From contig NC_085139.1 in NCBI RefSeq assembly GCF_024139115.2, positions 186,001 through 250,000 of the forward strand: a DNA stretch of 64,000 nucleotides. Direction: 5' to 3'. Below the pieces are notes generated by a model that worked only from the letters and a program-made list of their open reading frames with translations, was not told where the DNA came from and searched no databases. The first letter of the stretch is position 1, and each line of letters starts with the position of its first letter. Shown here in pieces: positions 35,106-44,906 of this stretch. This DNA comes from Armigeres subalbatus. Its lineage: Eukaryota > Arthropoda > Insecta > Diptera > Culicidae. The translations under genes and the position numbers were made by a program.

Positions 35106-36656
35106 AGTAACTTTCGAAGACAACTTTAAGACTGTAGCCACGGCAAACGCAATGGGAGTGAATTTTCCCAGCCCCGTGAAACGCAATACAACTAAAACTC
35201 AAGCTAACTTCCTCAAATTACTTAACGGCATTTATTCTTTTAATTCGGGTTGGACGTATCGGTACGGAATGGAAAAAAGAGAGAGCTAATCATGGCCATG
35301 AAAATACAAGCTCACATACCTGCGCAGGATTTTGCTTCACGATGCACTGATGCGAATACTCCGCCGGGAAGATGGCGACGATGTCCTCCGACCAGGTTGT
35401 GGCGATGGCGGCCGATTGGCTTTGCCGCAGATGCTGCAGATTGGCGCGCAGCGATGGAGGTCGAGCTCGAGCGATATGGCCGAGACTAAAGATGCGGAGG
35501 GAGTGGCGGCTGGACGGAAGGCTTCCGATTTCGGAATCGAGAGTGGTCCGGAATAACCGTTCCCTCAAGCTAGTAGCTTCCTTTCCCTAACGACCCGGCT
35601 TCGCGTACCTTTCCGGTTCACCGAGCGAGGACTAAAAGAAAGACTACTAACCGTCGGTTCGGGTTCGGTCCAGCGTACGATTAATGACGACGTACGGGGA
35701 CCGCACTCTCGGGACTGATCCACGGGAATTGGCTTGGGGATCTTACCTTCGACGGTTGATTGGTGACCGCCGAGTTTTCGCTTTTAGACGAGCGACTTCA
35801 CTCCTCCTCCGTTTAACTACCTTTGCAGGCGGGCCTTAACGCACGCTCGAGCTCTCGATGTCCGTTGGACGAAATGGCGGGCCCTGTAGACGCCACACGT
35901 ATTCCCGTACCCGACTCCGGTCGAATACACAAATTCCAGCCCGTACCAAAAGCGCAATGCGCTGGAAAGTCCAACGCGAATTCATTTTATTAACAAAACT
36001 TTACATTAAACATTTAAATTCGTTTTACCTTTTGTACGTTTCACTAAACTAACTCGGTGTTCGCGGAATTCAAAAACACGTCCTAATGACGTCTGCTACG
36101 TTAACTTTTAATTATATAAATTTGATTAAAATAGACACAGAATACTTCACTCCAATCACACTTTACTCATTAGTCAAACTAGCCAAACTTAACTTAAAAT
36201 ACTGAAAAACTTCGTAGCCTACTCGCAAACACTTCTAATCACCAGCCGTTCACTTAGCGAAATGATCGAGTTCTTGTCTGAATTTTATAAAGAAACTTAT
36301 CCTTTTGAAAAGTCGTCAATTATTTTAAATTTGCGCCAAATAAATTTGAAATGGCGACAAAGAGTGCGCGCCTTCGGTGAGTCGATAAAAACGAGCACAT
36401 GAGAACACTACAACAGTACATGGTCAATTTCTATTTGGATAATAATTTAGTCAAGACACAAACCTCGTAATCGACATACAAATAAAAATTCAAATTTCTT
36501 TTCGTCCGGTTTGCAAATTATTTACGTAATGTAATGTTTCACTATTTAATTAATTCCAAATAATTTTAATTTATGATTTTACTTAAAAAGAGAAAACGTC
36601 ATAAATTCTTATTTTGACTTAATCACAAATTGATTGCAAAAACGTAAAACGTTACA
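35030..36656 (-). repeat. Gypsy LTR, copy C (high end, 5' LTR of unit 2)
   Basis: Matches copies A and B up to the minus-strand terminus TGTAACG at 36656, then unrelated sequence (CAATATGATTTTGCC) follows directly, marking the outer border of the array. No flanking duplication can be tested because the other border is truncated. Confidence 0.8.
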
Positions 36657-37199
36657 CAATATGATTTTGCCGCAAACATTTATTTTGTTTCAAGAATGGT
36701 GGCAATGCGTATTAATTGATGCAAAAACATGCAAAGTATTAGAAAACATGCATTCTAATCCCCTAAAGAGCTTTTTGACCTTTTTAATGATTTTTTTTTC
36801 AAATAAATTTTATGATGCACGGGTGACCGATCTTCTAGGTGGATTATTCTGGGCTTTTTTTTATTGGAAATTTACCGGACTGTTAAGATATGACCAAAAT
36901 ACTATTTTTTATAATGCATGAGCATGGCACAATTATCGCTAGGTGGATTAATCAGGTTTCTTTATTCATTGACATTTCCGGTATGGACTAAACCACGATG
37001 ACGTCACGCGTCGATTTTCAGTAAGAAGAAAACCTCATCTGAGGGCAAAGTTTACAAAAAATGAATATCAACGTGAACATCCGGTGAACTAAAAGCTCCA
37101 AATTCACTCAAATGTTCATCGGCCCGCAGCGGATGTCATTTTTTCGAGCGAAAAGAAGAAGAATCGTGAAAAAAGAAGACGCTCGTGGTTAAGTCCATA
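36657..37199. other. No gene recognised; dispersed CTAGGTGGAT motif
   Basis: AT-rich flank of the gypsy array. TCTTCTAGGTGGATTATTC (36831) and TCGCTAGGTGGATTAATC (36937) repeat the motif seen at 20126 and 59711. No protein or RNA gene is visible. Confidence 0.4.
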
Positions 37200-37442
37200 C
37201 ACCCAGTTTTTTTTTACGCCGTTGGAATTCAATAATTTCTCGGTTAACCTGAATTTTTACAGCTTTTAAAATACTACCTGAGGCATCTTATTTTTTTTTT
37301 GATTATTTTTTCCGGGGGGTTAACTCAAGTTTTTTTGAACGCCTTATTAAAGTGATTTTTCAACAGGGTTAACTCATTGTTTTATTTACACTAAAGGTCT
37401 CAATTGACCAAAATGAAACTGTGTGAAAAAAACCGGTGCGTG
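37200..37442. mobile_element. TA-flanked MITE, poly-T ends, copy 2
   Basis: CACCCAGTTTTTTTTTACGC and the complement of the right end (CACGCACCGGTTTTTTTCAC) are inverted ends beside TA (37198-37199, 37443-37444). The inner TTCTCGGTTAACCTGAA is shared, inverted, with 21680-21868. Confidence 0.65.
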
Positions 37443-37675
37443 TACTGTGTGGCGATCGCACCCAGCCATCTTTAGCATGGTTTGCTGCTGAGCAAATTAA
37501 AACTTAATTTGGAAATTCACGGATATTTTGGAAAAGTACATATTTTTGAAATAAACCTTTTTCAATTGTTGGCGTGGTTAAAATATTCGTAGAAATTATG
37601 CAATGACTAAAATAAAAACTCCCTTTTAAAAAATTAGATATTTTCCATAAAAAATAGGAAATTAGGATCAGGGTA

Positions 37676-37894
37676 TCTATATAATAAAAATGAAATGGTC
37701 TGTGTTCGTATCCGCATAACGGCTGGATGGATTTCCTTCAGCAGATATGTTCGTTATCGTTTCCGACGGGTTTATATGATATTTTCTTATGTAAAAATCA
37801 CGAATAAAGTGGAGTAACTCGGGAAAACCTAAAATTCAGAATCGTATGGAAATCTTACATGGGCATTATCGCCTACGTCTGCTGGGCCGACTAG
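37676..37894 (+). mobile_element. Helitron-like non-autonomous element, copy 1 (219 bp)
   Basis: Starts TCTATATAATAAAAATG, ends GGGCCGACTAG, preceded by A and followed by T: the TC...CTAG ends and A/T insertion site expected of Helitrons. It matches 60800-61061 (AAATGGTCTGTGTTCGTATC; TATCGTTTCCGAC; GGTTTATATGATATTT). The opposite arm of the surrounding fold-back (near 38590) lacks it. No clear 3' stem-loop was confirmed. Confidence 0.6.
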
Positions 37895-38353
37895 TAATAA
37901 ATAAAATAAAATTTTCACAAATGATGCAAAATTTCCATAAACAATTAATAATTTTCCACAAAACAAAAATAAATTGACACTTTTTAAAGCAAACATTGTA
38001 ATTATAAAAGAAGAATTTTCCATAAAGAAATCTGAATATTCCATGAAAAAAACTCAAAATTTCCATAAAAAAAATCAATATTAGCAATAAACAATTATAA
38101 AATTTTCTACAAAATGAATACTTTTTTTTTCCAAAAAAATAAAAACTTCCCAATAAAAAAAGAATAATAAAAATGGTATTTTCCATGAAGAAGTATAAAA
38201 AAGCAATAAAACTAAGCATATTTCTAAGAAGTACCTTCTTTAAAAGTACATGGAAAATTTTATAAATTTTATTGTTTTTTTGTATTTTTATGGAAATTTT
38301 CTTATTTTTTATCGCTCTTTATTGATTATTATGTGGAAAATTTAAAATTTTTT

Positions 38354-38416
38354 GTGGAAAAAAATATTTTTTCTGTGGAAAAAAATATTTTTTCTGTGGA
38401 AAAAAATATTTTTTCT
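38354..38416 (+). repeat. Three 21-bp tandem repeats
   Basis: GTGGAAAAAAATATTTTTTC plus T occurs three times with exact 21-bp spacing (38354, 38375, 38396) and a partial fourth start at 38417. It sits in the right arm of the AT-rich fold-back. Confidence 0.9.
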
Positions 38417-38712
38417 GTGGATAGTTTTGTAATTGCTATTTGCTAATATTAAATTATTTATGAAAATTGTATATTCTTTTCGTGGAACATTTTGATTTCT
38501 TTTATAATTGCAATGTTTGGTTTTAAACACGATAATTTATTTTTGTTTTGTGAAAAAGTGGAAGTTTTCTATTTATTTATTGCTCATACCCTGATTTCTT
38601 TATTGGCAATTTCCTATTTTTTTATGGAAAATTTCTAATTTTTCATGGAAATTTTATGTTGCTGCCATTATGCAATAATTATGTACGGACTTATGAGGTC
38701 CGTCATTTTCTA

Positions 38713-38730
38713 TATATATATATATATATA
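38713..38730. repeat. (TA)n microsatellite
   Basis: Short run of TA repeats (TCTATATATATATATATATA). Confidence 0.9.
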
Positions 38731-39430
38731 CGTTAGAATGTTTATAGTGCATATGCACTGCACATAAATATTATTTCCATATACTGTGTATAACAATATC
38801 AAATCCACGACAAGAGTTATACAAGCAACCGAGAATACTAACTTAATTATAGGTTATAAGCGTAATAACGTTTAATGACAGGTCTCATGCAATCTCTCGT
38901 TTTCTCTTATAGCATAGACTTTGCGTGGCCGCAGAAAAGAAACGCACTCATTTTGTATAATTTTCAACGTGATCGGTGAGTATGGTATTGGTGTCGAGGA
39001 GGGAGACGAATTTAAGTGGACTAACATGCGATCAGCTACATGAGATGTGAGAAAATGTGTATAATTTTTATTTCATATCTTGATGGCGACTCCGCTTTCC
39101 ACAAAATCCACTTCCAGCTCGCCATCGGGTTATTAACAACGGCCATTCTTTATTCGGCATATGACAAAACGAGAATATTGGTAGCGTAATGGCCGTCAAG
39201 CATTTGTACAATTCATTGTTGATCAAAAGAACACATTTAAAACGGTTCATGTTAAGAGTGGAATGTGAATAGTAATAGCTGTTAACATATTGTTTGCAAT
39301 TCCTGATCATAACACCAGGTTTACAGTTCGTGTGTGCTATGAAGGATTTTTTTGCAATTCCTGATCATAATACTTGATTTTCAGTTCGTCTTTGAGAGAA
39401 AAAGCCTACTTTTCAAAATCAAACATGTAC
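38731..39430. other. No gene recognised
   Basis: Mixed-composition intergenic DNA. TTGCAATTCCTGATCATAA occurs twice (39294 and 39354), a short direct repeat of unknown meaning. Confidence 0.4.
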
Positions 39431-39432
39431 TA

Positions 39433-39924
39433 AGGGTCTGTCTCATTTGTAGAATTAAGCTTAAAAGTGACAGTTTGAAAATTAAAATATTCTGCTTTGC
39501 AAAAAAAAATGCCACCTTTTGTGATCATTTTCCAAGGCTATCATAGATGTGGAAAATTTATCCGCAGTACAAAAAGCACGTGCTATCAAAGCATTCATCG
39601 CCACAATCTACCACGTGGTGACCGAATTTTTGAATAAAACAAAGTAGCTTTTTTCTGGAGGTATGTTTTTCTTAGGCGACTATCTGGCGTTCATGTTTTG
39701 TTGCGATTATAAATAAGCGGAGGAGTAGATTTCTTTATGAGCGGCACAAAATCACCCGGTCATAAGAATGTCTGAGGCTACCTAGGAATTCCAATAAAAC
39801 ATCGATGAAAAATGACTCGATATCTGTCAAAAGTAGTCTTGCTCTGCGAGCAGGGTTATTCGATAATGATTGACACGTCACTTTTAAGTTTAATTTCAGT
39901 TTAATTCTCCAAATGAGACAGACC
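39433..39924. mobile_element. TA-flanked MITE, about 490 bp
   Basis: AGGGTCTGTCTCATTTGTAG at the left and the complement of the right end (AGGTCTGTCTCATTTGGAGA) are inverted repeats extending through AATTAA...CTTAAAAGTGAC. TA flanks both sides (39431-39432 and 39925-39926). An internal stretch (39752-39900) is repeated directly in the next element. Confidence 0.7.
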
Positions 39925-39926
39925 TA

Positions 39927-40164
39927 AGGCTTTGGTTCCATTCGCGAATTAAAATCAAATTAAACTTAAAAACTTCGGGAATATTGAAATCTCCCGGTCG
40001 TAAGAATGGCTGGTGCTACCGAGCAAGACCAACAAAACATCTATCATAAATGATTCAATATCTGTCAAAAGTAATCTTGCTCTGCGAGCAGGATTATTTG
40101 AATTTTTTTGAACTGTCATTTTTAAGTTGAATTCGGTCTTAATTCGCGAATCGGACCAAAACCT
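39927..40164. mobile_element. TA-flanked MITE, 238 bp, abutting the previous one
   Basis: AGGCTTTGGTTCCATTCGCG and the complement of the right end (AGGTTTTGGTCCGATTCGCG) are inverted ends with TA at 39925-39926 and 40165-40166. The body (CCGGTCGTAAGAATGGCTGG; TCAAAAGTAATCTTGCTCTG) repeats 39755-39860 of its neighbour, so the two belong to related families. Confidence 0.7.
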
Positions 40165-40231
40165 TAGTATTAGTTTTTAGTTGAATGACCAATGAATGTA
40201 TATATTTTCAAAATAAAATAATGGGACGGCT

Positions 40232-40379
40232 GCCCTGCCGTAATCTGACAAAGTGACGTATGCGCCAAATTACAATCTACATGATTTCCATTTTTCTGTT
40301 AAAGAGCTCGATGGGTACTACTCGTTAACACTATTTTTGGAAAATGGCGTATACGTCACTTTTTCAGATTACGGTAGTG
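40232..40379. mobile_element. MITE, about 148 bp
   Basis: CTGCCGTAATCTGACAAAGT at the left and the complement of the right end (CTACCGTAATCTGAAAAAGT) continue through GACGTATGCGCCA. These are about 33-bp inverted repeats. The exact ends and target duplication are not settled. Confidence 0.65.
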
Positions 40380-40409
40380 CCACCATCAAATAAATCAAAC
40401 CAACGAAAT

Positions 40410-40510
40410 GGGTGCTTTGATGAACATTATACAACTCAAATGAGTTTTTTTCTTTCTTTTTTTCGAATCTTTATTAGAGTGAAACTCAAATGAGTTGCAT
40501 AAAACCCATT
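40410..40510. repeat. Short fold-back around CTCAAATGAG
   Basis: AAATGGGTGCTTTGATGAAC with ACAACTCAAATGAGT faces ACTCAAATGAGTTGCATAAA with ACCCATTT. It is probably a decayed small MITE. Confidence 0.4.
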
Positions 40511-40841
40511 TACACTTATTTGGGTGCTATAATAAAAACCAAGATCAGAACAGTAGTTACATTACTACATTTTACTGTATTTGGGTAAGTGCTCAAATAG
40601 TGTATTCTCAGCTATCAGTGATGAACTCTTTAGATATTAAGAAAAATCACTTAAATAAAGATAAAAAAATGTATTCTCAGCGCCACGTAATCAATGAATT
40701 AGTTTGATGGATATGACATCAACCTGTTCCAAGGGCAAGTTCATCTATCGCTCCATGGCCTGTCAAGCTATGTAACGTGGCACGATCATATGGATCTATA
40801 TAGCTACACAATTTATTGGCAAGAACGTAAAGTAAATTAGA

Positions 40842-40920
40842 CCAGAGGTTCCCAAACTTTTGAATATGCGACCCACCTAGCAGAATCCCATATTGCTTGC
40901 GACCCACCAGGTACCAAATG
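40842..40920 (-). mobile_element. hAT-like terminal fragment
   Basis: CAGAGGTTCCCAAACTTTT at 40842-40860 is the terminal sequence common to many hAT-family elements, followed by the usual GCGACCCAC-type sub-terminal repeats (40870, 40900). The matching other end is not found nearby. Confidence 0.5.
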
Positions 40921-41174
40921 TATTAATTTGTGATATTAGATAAAAATGAGTTCGCGTTAGATTGGACAAATCATAATAAATTGCTATTTACCCCATCATT
41001 GTATTTGTCCAAATTTCGTCATTTTTTTAATTTGATGTGGATTGGATTTGGATGGGATTTGAATTGAATTTGGGTTGGATTTGAAATTTATTCAGATTGG
41101 ATTTGATTTGAATCAGTACATTCAAAGTTAATTGCCTATATGCCGGGCCACCCGGAGTGGAAATTAATTACTAT

Positions 41175-43995
41175 GCACTATGGTCCAGGATACAGATTTA
41201 CGCGGAAAGATGAATTTTACACCAAAACCATATTTTTTGGAAAAAAATGTTGTTCTACAAAATTGTTCGAAATAGTAAGGCCATCATTATGGTTCTATCA
41301 AAAAATAGGATGGCCCATCATATAAAAAAAATTAGAAAATATTTTTTCTATTTCTCAGAATTTTGACATGTTATGTTCTACAAAGTTGTAGCGCAGCTTA
41401 TTCCAATCAATTTTGCTAAAAAAACTTTTTCTGTAGCTCTTGAGTTGGTTGATGTAGAGCAATTTTACCTAATTGGATTAGGGTGTACCTCAAAAAAACA
41501 GTATTTTTTATCTACTTTTTTTATTTCAGATTTTTCGAAAAAGTCGTCTTCAGGTGACTTTTAGAGCTCAAAAAAATGCAACTTTTTATTGGTACACACT
41601 TAAAATAATATACCGAGCTCGGTTGAATTTGAACCGAGTTTTTATCTGCTGAACGCTCGGTTCTCTGTTCGGTTCATTAAATAATAACCGAGCGCTCGGT
41701 AACCATTCTGTCCAGCTCAAGCTGTCAAAAGTAACCGAAATAACTCGGTTCGCTTTTCCTAGGATACCCGAAGTTCGGTTATATAGTGTTACCGAGAGCT
41801 GTCAAATGAACCGAACATATTGTAAAACAATAATTTCTTAGTTCGGTTCGATATTTCAAAATCGATCATTCTCCATGAAAAGGTTTTTCATGAGGAAAAA
41901 TTAAACTGATAACTAACTTTTATGCGAGAATCATTGTTCTATTTCAAATTAGATGAAAAAAATTTCAGCGGCTTGCGATAATTCCAATCCGTTGCAAGAA
42001 GTTGGACAAGAGCGCTTATCCAAATGAAATAATAAGCTGGATTTATTCCGGAGGATTTGACGAAGTTTGTTCATTCTGGAAATAAAAACAATAATCGTTT
42101 CATGAAACTAGTTGTTCATTTTTCGTGATTTTTTCAAACACAATGTTCATAAATTTATATGTTGCACAATTCGAATAACACAGAAAATATGTGAAACTTT
42201 AAAAACAGCTGTAGCGATCAAAAATGTCTAACTGTTTCGCTACCTCATTGCTTACGAAAAAAAAATGCTAGGATAGGTCGGTATTGATTTATTGTACCGA
42301 GTTTTCTCGGTTATCTCGTACCGAATAAGTACACGAAAATATTTTACCGAATATTTCGGTTCATTTGACATGTTCTCTGTCAAATATTTTCTGATGATAC
42401 CGATTGTTCAGTTTAGATTTGAAAACATGAGACTTAATAATTATTTTAAAACGAATTATTCGGTTCTTCAATAATAACCGAGTAGTTTCGGTAGAAATGT
42501 GAACCGAGTTCGGTCATATTGTTTAAGTGTTTATGTTAAGTTTTATAAATATGGTCAATATCTTTTTCCGATAAAAAGTTATAATCGTTTTTCTGTCAAA
42601 ATTACATTTTTTTCATAAGTTGATATCTCCGGTTAGGGCAGACCAAAAAAATATATTTACACGGCATCTGAAAGAGGAATTCATATTCTTTATTGTGTCA
42701 AAAAATTGGGGATATGTTATTTTTTTATCTCAAGTTTAACCAATTTTACTAAAATCATGTTTTTTTTCAAATAAATTGATATAACTCGACAACGGAAAAA
42801 GATACAGACGATATTCTTATAACAAAACACGCGTTTTAAAAAGCCCCAAAAGTCTTCAGAAGGTGACATCCGTGAAAAATAAAAAATGAAATGAGCAGAT
42901 CATAAATATTGTTTTTTAAGGAACACCCTAATCCTGGTAAGTAAAATTACTCTAAACAAGTGAGCTTGAGAGCTACATAAAAAGTTTATATAGCAAAGTT
43001 GATTGGAAAAAGCTGCGCTACAATTTTGTAGAACATTTTATGTCAATATTCCGCAAAATAAAAAAAATAAAAATTTTACATTTTTATAAAATGGCCCACC
43101 CTATTTTTCGGTAACTCTATAATAAGGGCCCAAGTATCCAGAACAACTTTGTAGAACAAACTTTGTTTCTTAAAAGTATGCTTCAGACCGAAAATGCATC
43201 TTTTCTCGTAAATCTTGCAATACGATGATAATGATAAAACTTATAAAAAGTGTTAAAGCTGTAGATTTTTTAGTTTTCATTTTTCACGGATGTCATGTTC
43301 TAAAGACTTTTGGGGCTTTTCAAAACGTTCCGTTGTCGAGTTATAATAATTTATTTGAAAAAAACATGATTTTAGTAAAATTGATAGAACTTGAGATAAA
43401 AAAATAACATATCCCCAATTTTTTGTCATAATAAAGAATATTAATTTCTCTTTCAAATGCCGTGTGAATATATTTTTTTGGTCTGCCCTAACCGGAGATA
43501 TCAACTTATGAAAAAAATGTAATTTTGACAAAAAAACGATTATAACTTTTGATCGCAAAAAGATATTGAGCATATTTACCCATCAAAAGCTGCATTTTTT
43601 TGAGCTCTAAAAGTCACCTGAACAAGACTTTTTCGAGAAATCTAGAACAAAAAAAGTAGATCAAAAATACTGTTTTTTTAAGGTACACCCTAATCTAATT
43701 AGGTAAAATTGCTCTAAATCAGCCAACTTAAGAGCTACAGAAACATTTTTTTAGCGAAATTGATTGGAATAAGCTGCGCTACAACTTTGTAGAACATAAC
43801 ATGTCAATATTCCGAGAAATAAAAAAAATATTTTCTAATTTTTTTTAAATGATGGGCCACCCTATTTTTCGGTAGATCCATAATGATGGCCTTACTATTT
43901 CGAACAATTTTGTAGAACAACAGTTTTTTCTAAAAAATATAGTTTTGGAGGAAAATGCATCTTTCCGCGTAAATCTGTATCCTGGACCATAGTGC
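41175..43995. repeat. Large composite fold-back (about 2.8 kb)
   Basis: GCACTATGGTCCAGGATACA at 41175 pairs with its complement ending at 43995. Left-arm blocks 41175-41596 pair with about 43580-43995, and 42546-42895 with about 43280-43570. The centre (about 42905-43225) is a diverged direct copy of 43672-43985 (for example AGCTGCGCTACAA...TGTAGAACAT). Open frames within it are chance: complementary arms give shadow frames on both strands. A separate element is nested in the left arm. Confidence 0.8.
41597..42529. mobile_element. TIR element nested in the fold-back, rich in AACCGAG motifs
   Basis: CACTTAAAATAATATACCGA at the left and the complement of the right end (CACTTAAACAATATGACCGA) are inverted repeats running into GCTCGGTT/ACTCGGTT. 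The mirror arm near 43590 lacks this DNA, so it is a later insertion. Many AACCGA/CTCGGTT units are scattered inside, including a 14-bp palindrome ACCGAGCGCTCGGT near 41690. No coding sequence; no clear TSD. Confidence 0.7.
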
Positions 43996-44120
43996 TATGT
44001 CTGAAACTCGATTATGCATATGTACAACATGTGATAGATTTAGTTCGGAAAAGGTATTGGAGGGTAACCGCCCCTTCGGTGGGGCCTTTACCTTATACTT
44101 AGTATACGAGAAAGGCAAAA
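43996..44120 (+). repeat. Dispersed element 3' end ending TATACGAGAAAGGCAAAAA
   Basis: ACTCGATTATGCATATGTAC, then GGTAACCGCCCCTTCGGTGG and TATACGAGAAAGGCAAAAAA. The last part recurs after the (CA)n at 18572. I recall this end as common in Aedes, family unnamed here. Confidence 0.5.
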
Positions 44121-44544
44121 AAACTAATCTATAGGGTAAAACGTCCTATCCTTGTGGTAAGTCCTAAAATGCTTCCTTTGAGCCTATTATTTATTGTATT
44201 TATTGTGATCAAGGAGTGTAATTGTCGCTGAAAAATGCAAACAAAAAACAAGCAACAAAAGAGAATAGCGATCCTCATCTGCAGAGGATAAAGACAATGT
44301 TGCGTTCTATTTTATCTGCAACAAACATAAAGAGATAATAAAAACTTTACAAATTGCGCTTCTATATTTCAGAAGTAAAACAAAAATCATTTCAACAGAT
44401 GTTTATGTTTATGTCTAAACATTGATAACTGATACTTATTGAACCAAAAGCATCACATACAACCGAAGAAGAATTTTCGAAACCCATTTTGTTTTGACGC
44501 GTGGATTGCCCCTCCATAATAGGTCGTTTTACCCTATACATTTC
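44121..44544. other. No gene recognised
   Basis: Contains GGTAAAACGTCCTA near 44137 and its complement-like TAGGTCGTTTTACCCTAT near 44520, an inverted pair about 390 bp apart that may be the ends of a MITE. No coding sequence seen. Confidence 0.4.
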
Positions 44545-44780
44545 TTGGAGTCTCCAGTAGCCTTGCGTGCAAAGGCATGGGGTTGCCAATCTGGAGAGTT
44601 CTAGGATCTAGCATCCTTTTGGATAGGGAACTTTCTGGACACCCTGTATTTGTATTTGTCACATAAGAAAAACTTTCAATTAATAACTGAGAAAATGCTA
44701 ATATAATACTTAGTTGAAAAGCAGGTCAAGTTCCATTTGGAATGTAGAGTCATTGAAGAAGAAAAAAAGACGAAGAAGAA
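44545..44780 (+). mobile_element. tRNA-derived SINE, decayed copy B
   Basis: TCTGGACACCCTGTATTTGT, ACTTTCAATTAATAACTGAG, TAGTTGAAAAGCAGGTCAAG and GGAATGTAGAGTCATTGAAG follow the body of the SINE at 46196-46450. It ends in (GAA/AAG)-rich sequence. Confidence 0.6.
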
Positions 44781-44906
44781 GACTAGGAGAAAGAAGAAAA
44801 TATAATTTGGCCTTTTGTATCTGTACAGATACACACTTTTAGCCTTTACTGCTGAGGTTCTCGAGTTAACATTTCAAGCAAAGGCGTGTGATTGCATAGA
44901 TGCTTG

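Larger units (their letters stand above)
22691..36656 (-). mobile_element. Tandem Ty3/gypsy array: LTR-pol-LTR-pol-LTR
   Basis: On the minus strand the order from 36656 down is LTR, pol, post-pol region, LTR, pol, post-pol region, LTR and a short leader. The three LTRs (about 1.62 kb) and two internal regions share a period of about 6.1 kb, and the central LTR is shared. Both units carry the same gag/protease deletion (the primer-site-like sequence joins RT directly) and the same 285-bp duplication at the LTR-RT joint. The high end stops exactly at an LTR terminus (TGTAACG on the minus strand). The low end is truncated within the leader. Confidence 0.8.
37630..38660. repeat. AT-rich fold-back region built from TTTTCCATAAA units
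   Basis: From 37630 to about 38200 the plus strand repeats TTTTCCATAAA-like units; from about 38240 to 38660 it repeats the complement TTTATGGAAAA. The outer parts pair well: CCATAAAAAATAGGAAATT at 37646 against AATTTCCTATTTTTTTATGG at 38610. The Helitron-like insertion at 37676-37894 is in the left arm only. Confidence 0.6.

Noticed and set aside
38354..38416. Regularly spaced 21-bp repeats as a CRISPR array
   Set aside because: The repeats are directly adjacent without spacers, in a eukaryotic genome.
42546..43573. Open frames in the large fold-back
   Set aside because: Mirror-image arms produce paired frames on both strands; content is AT-rich and without domains.
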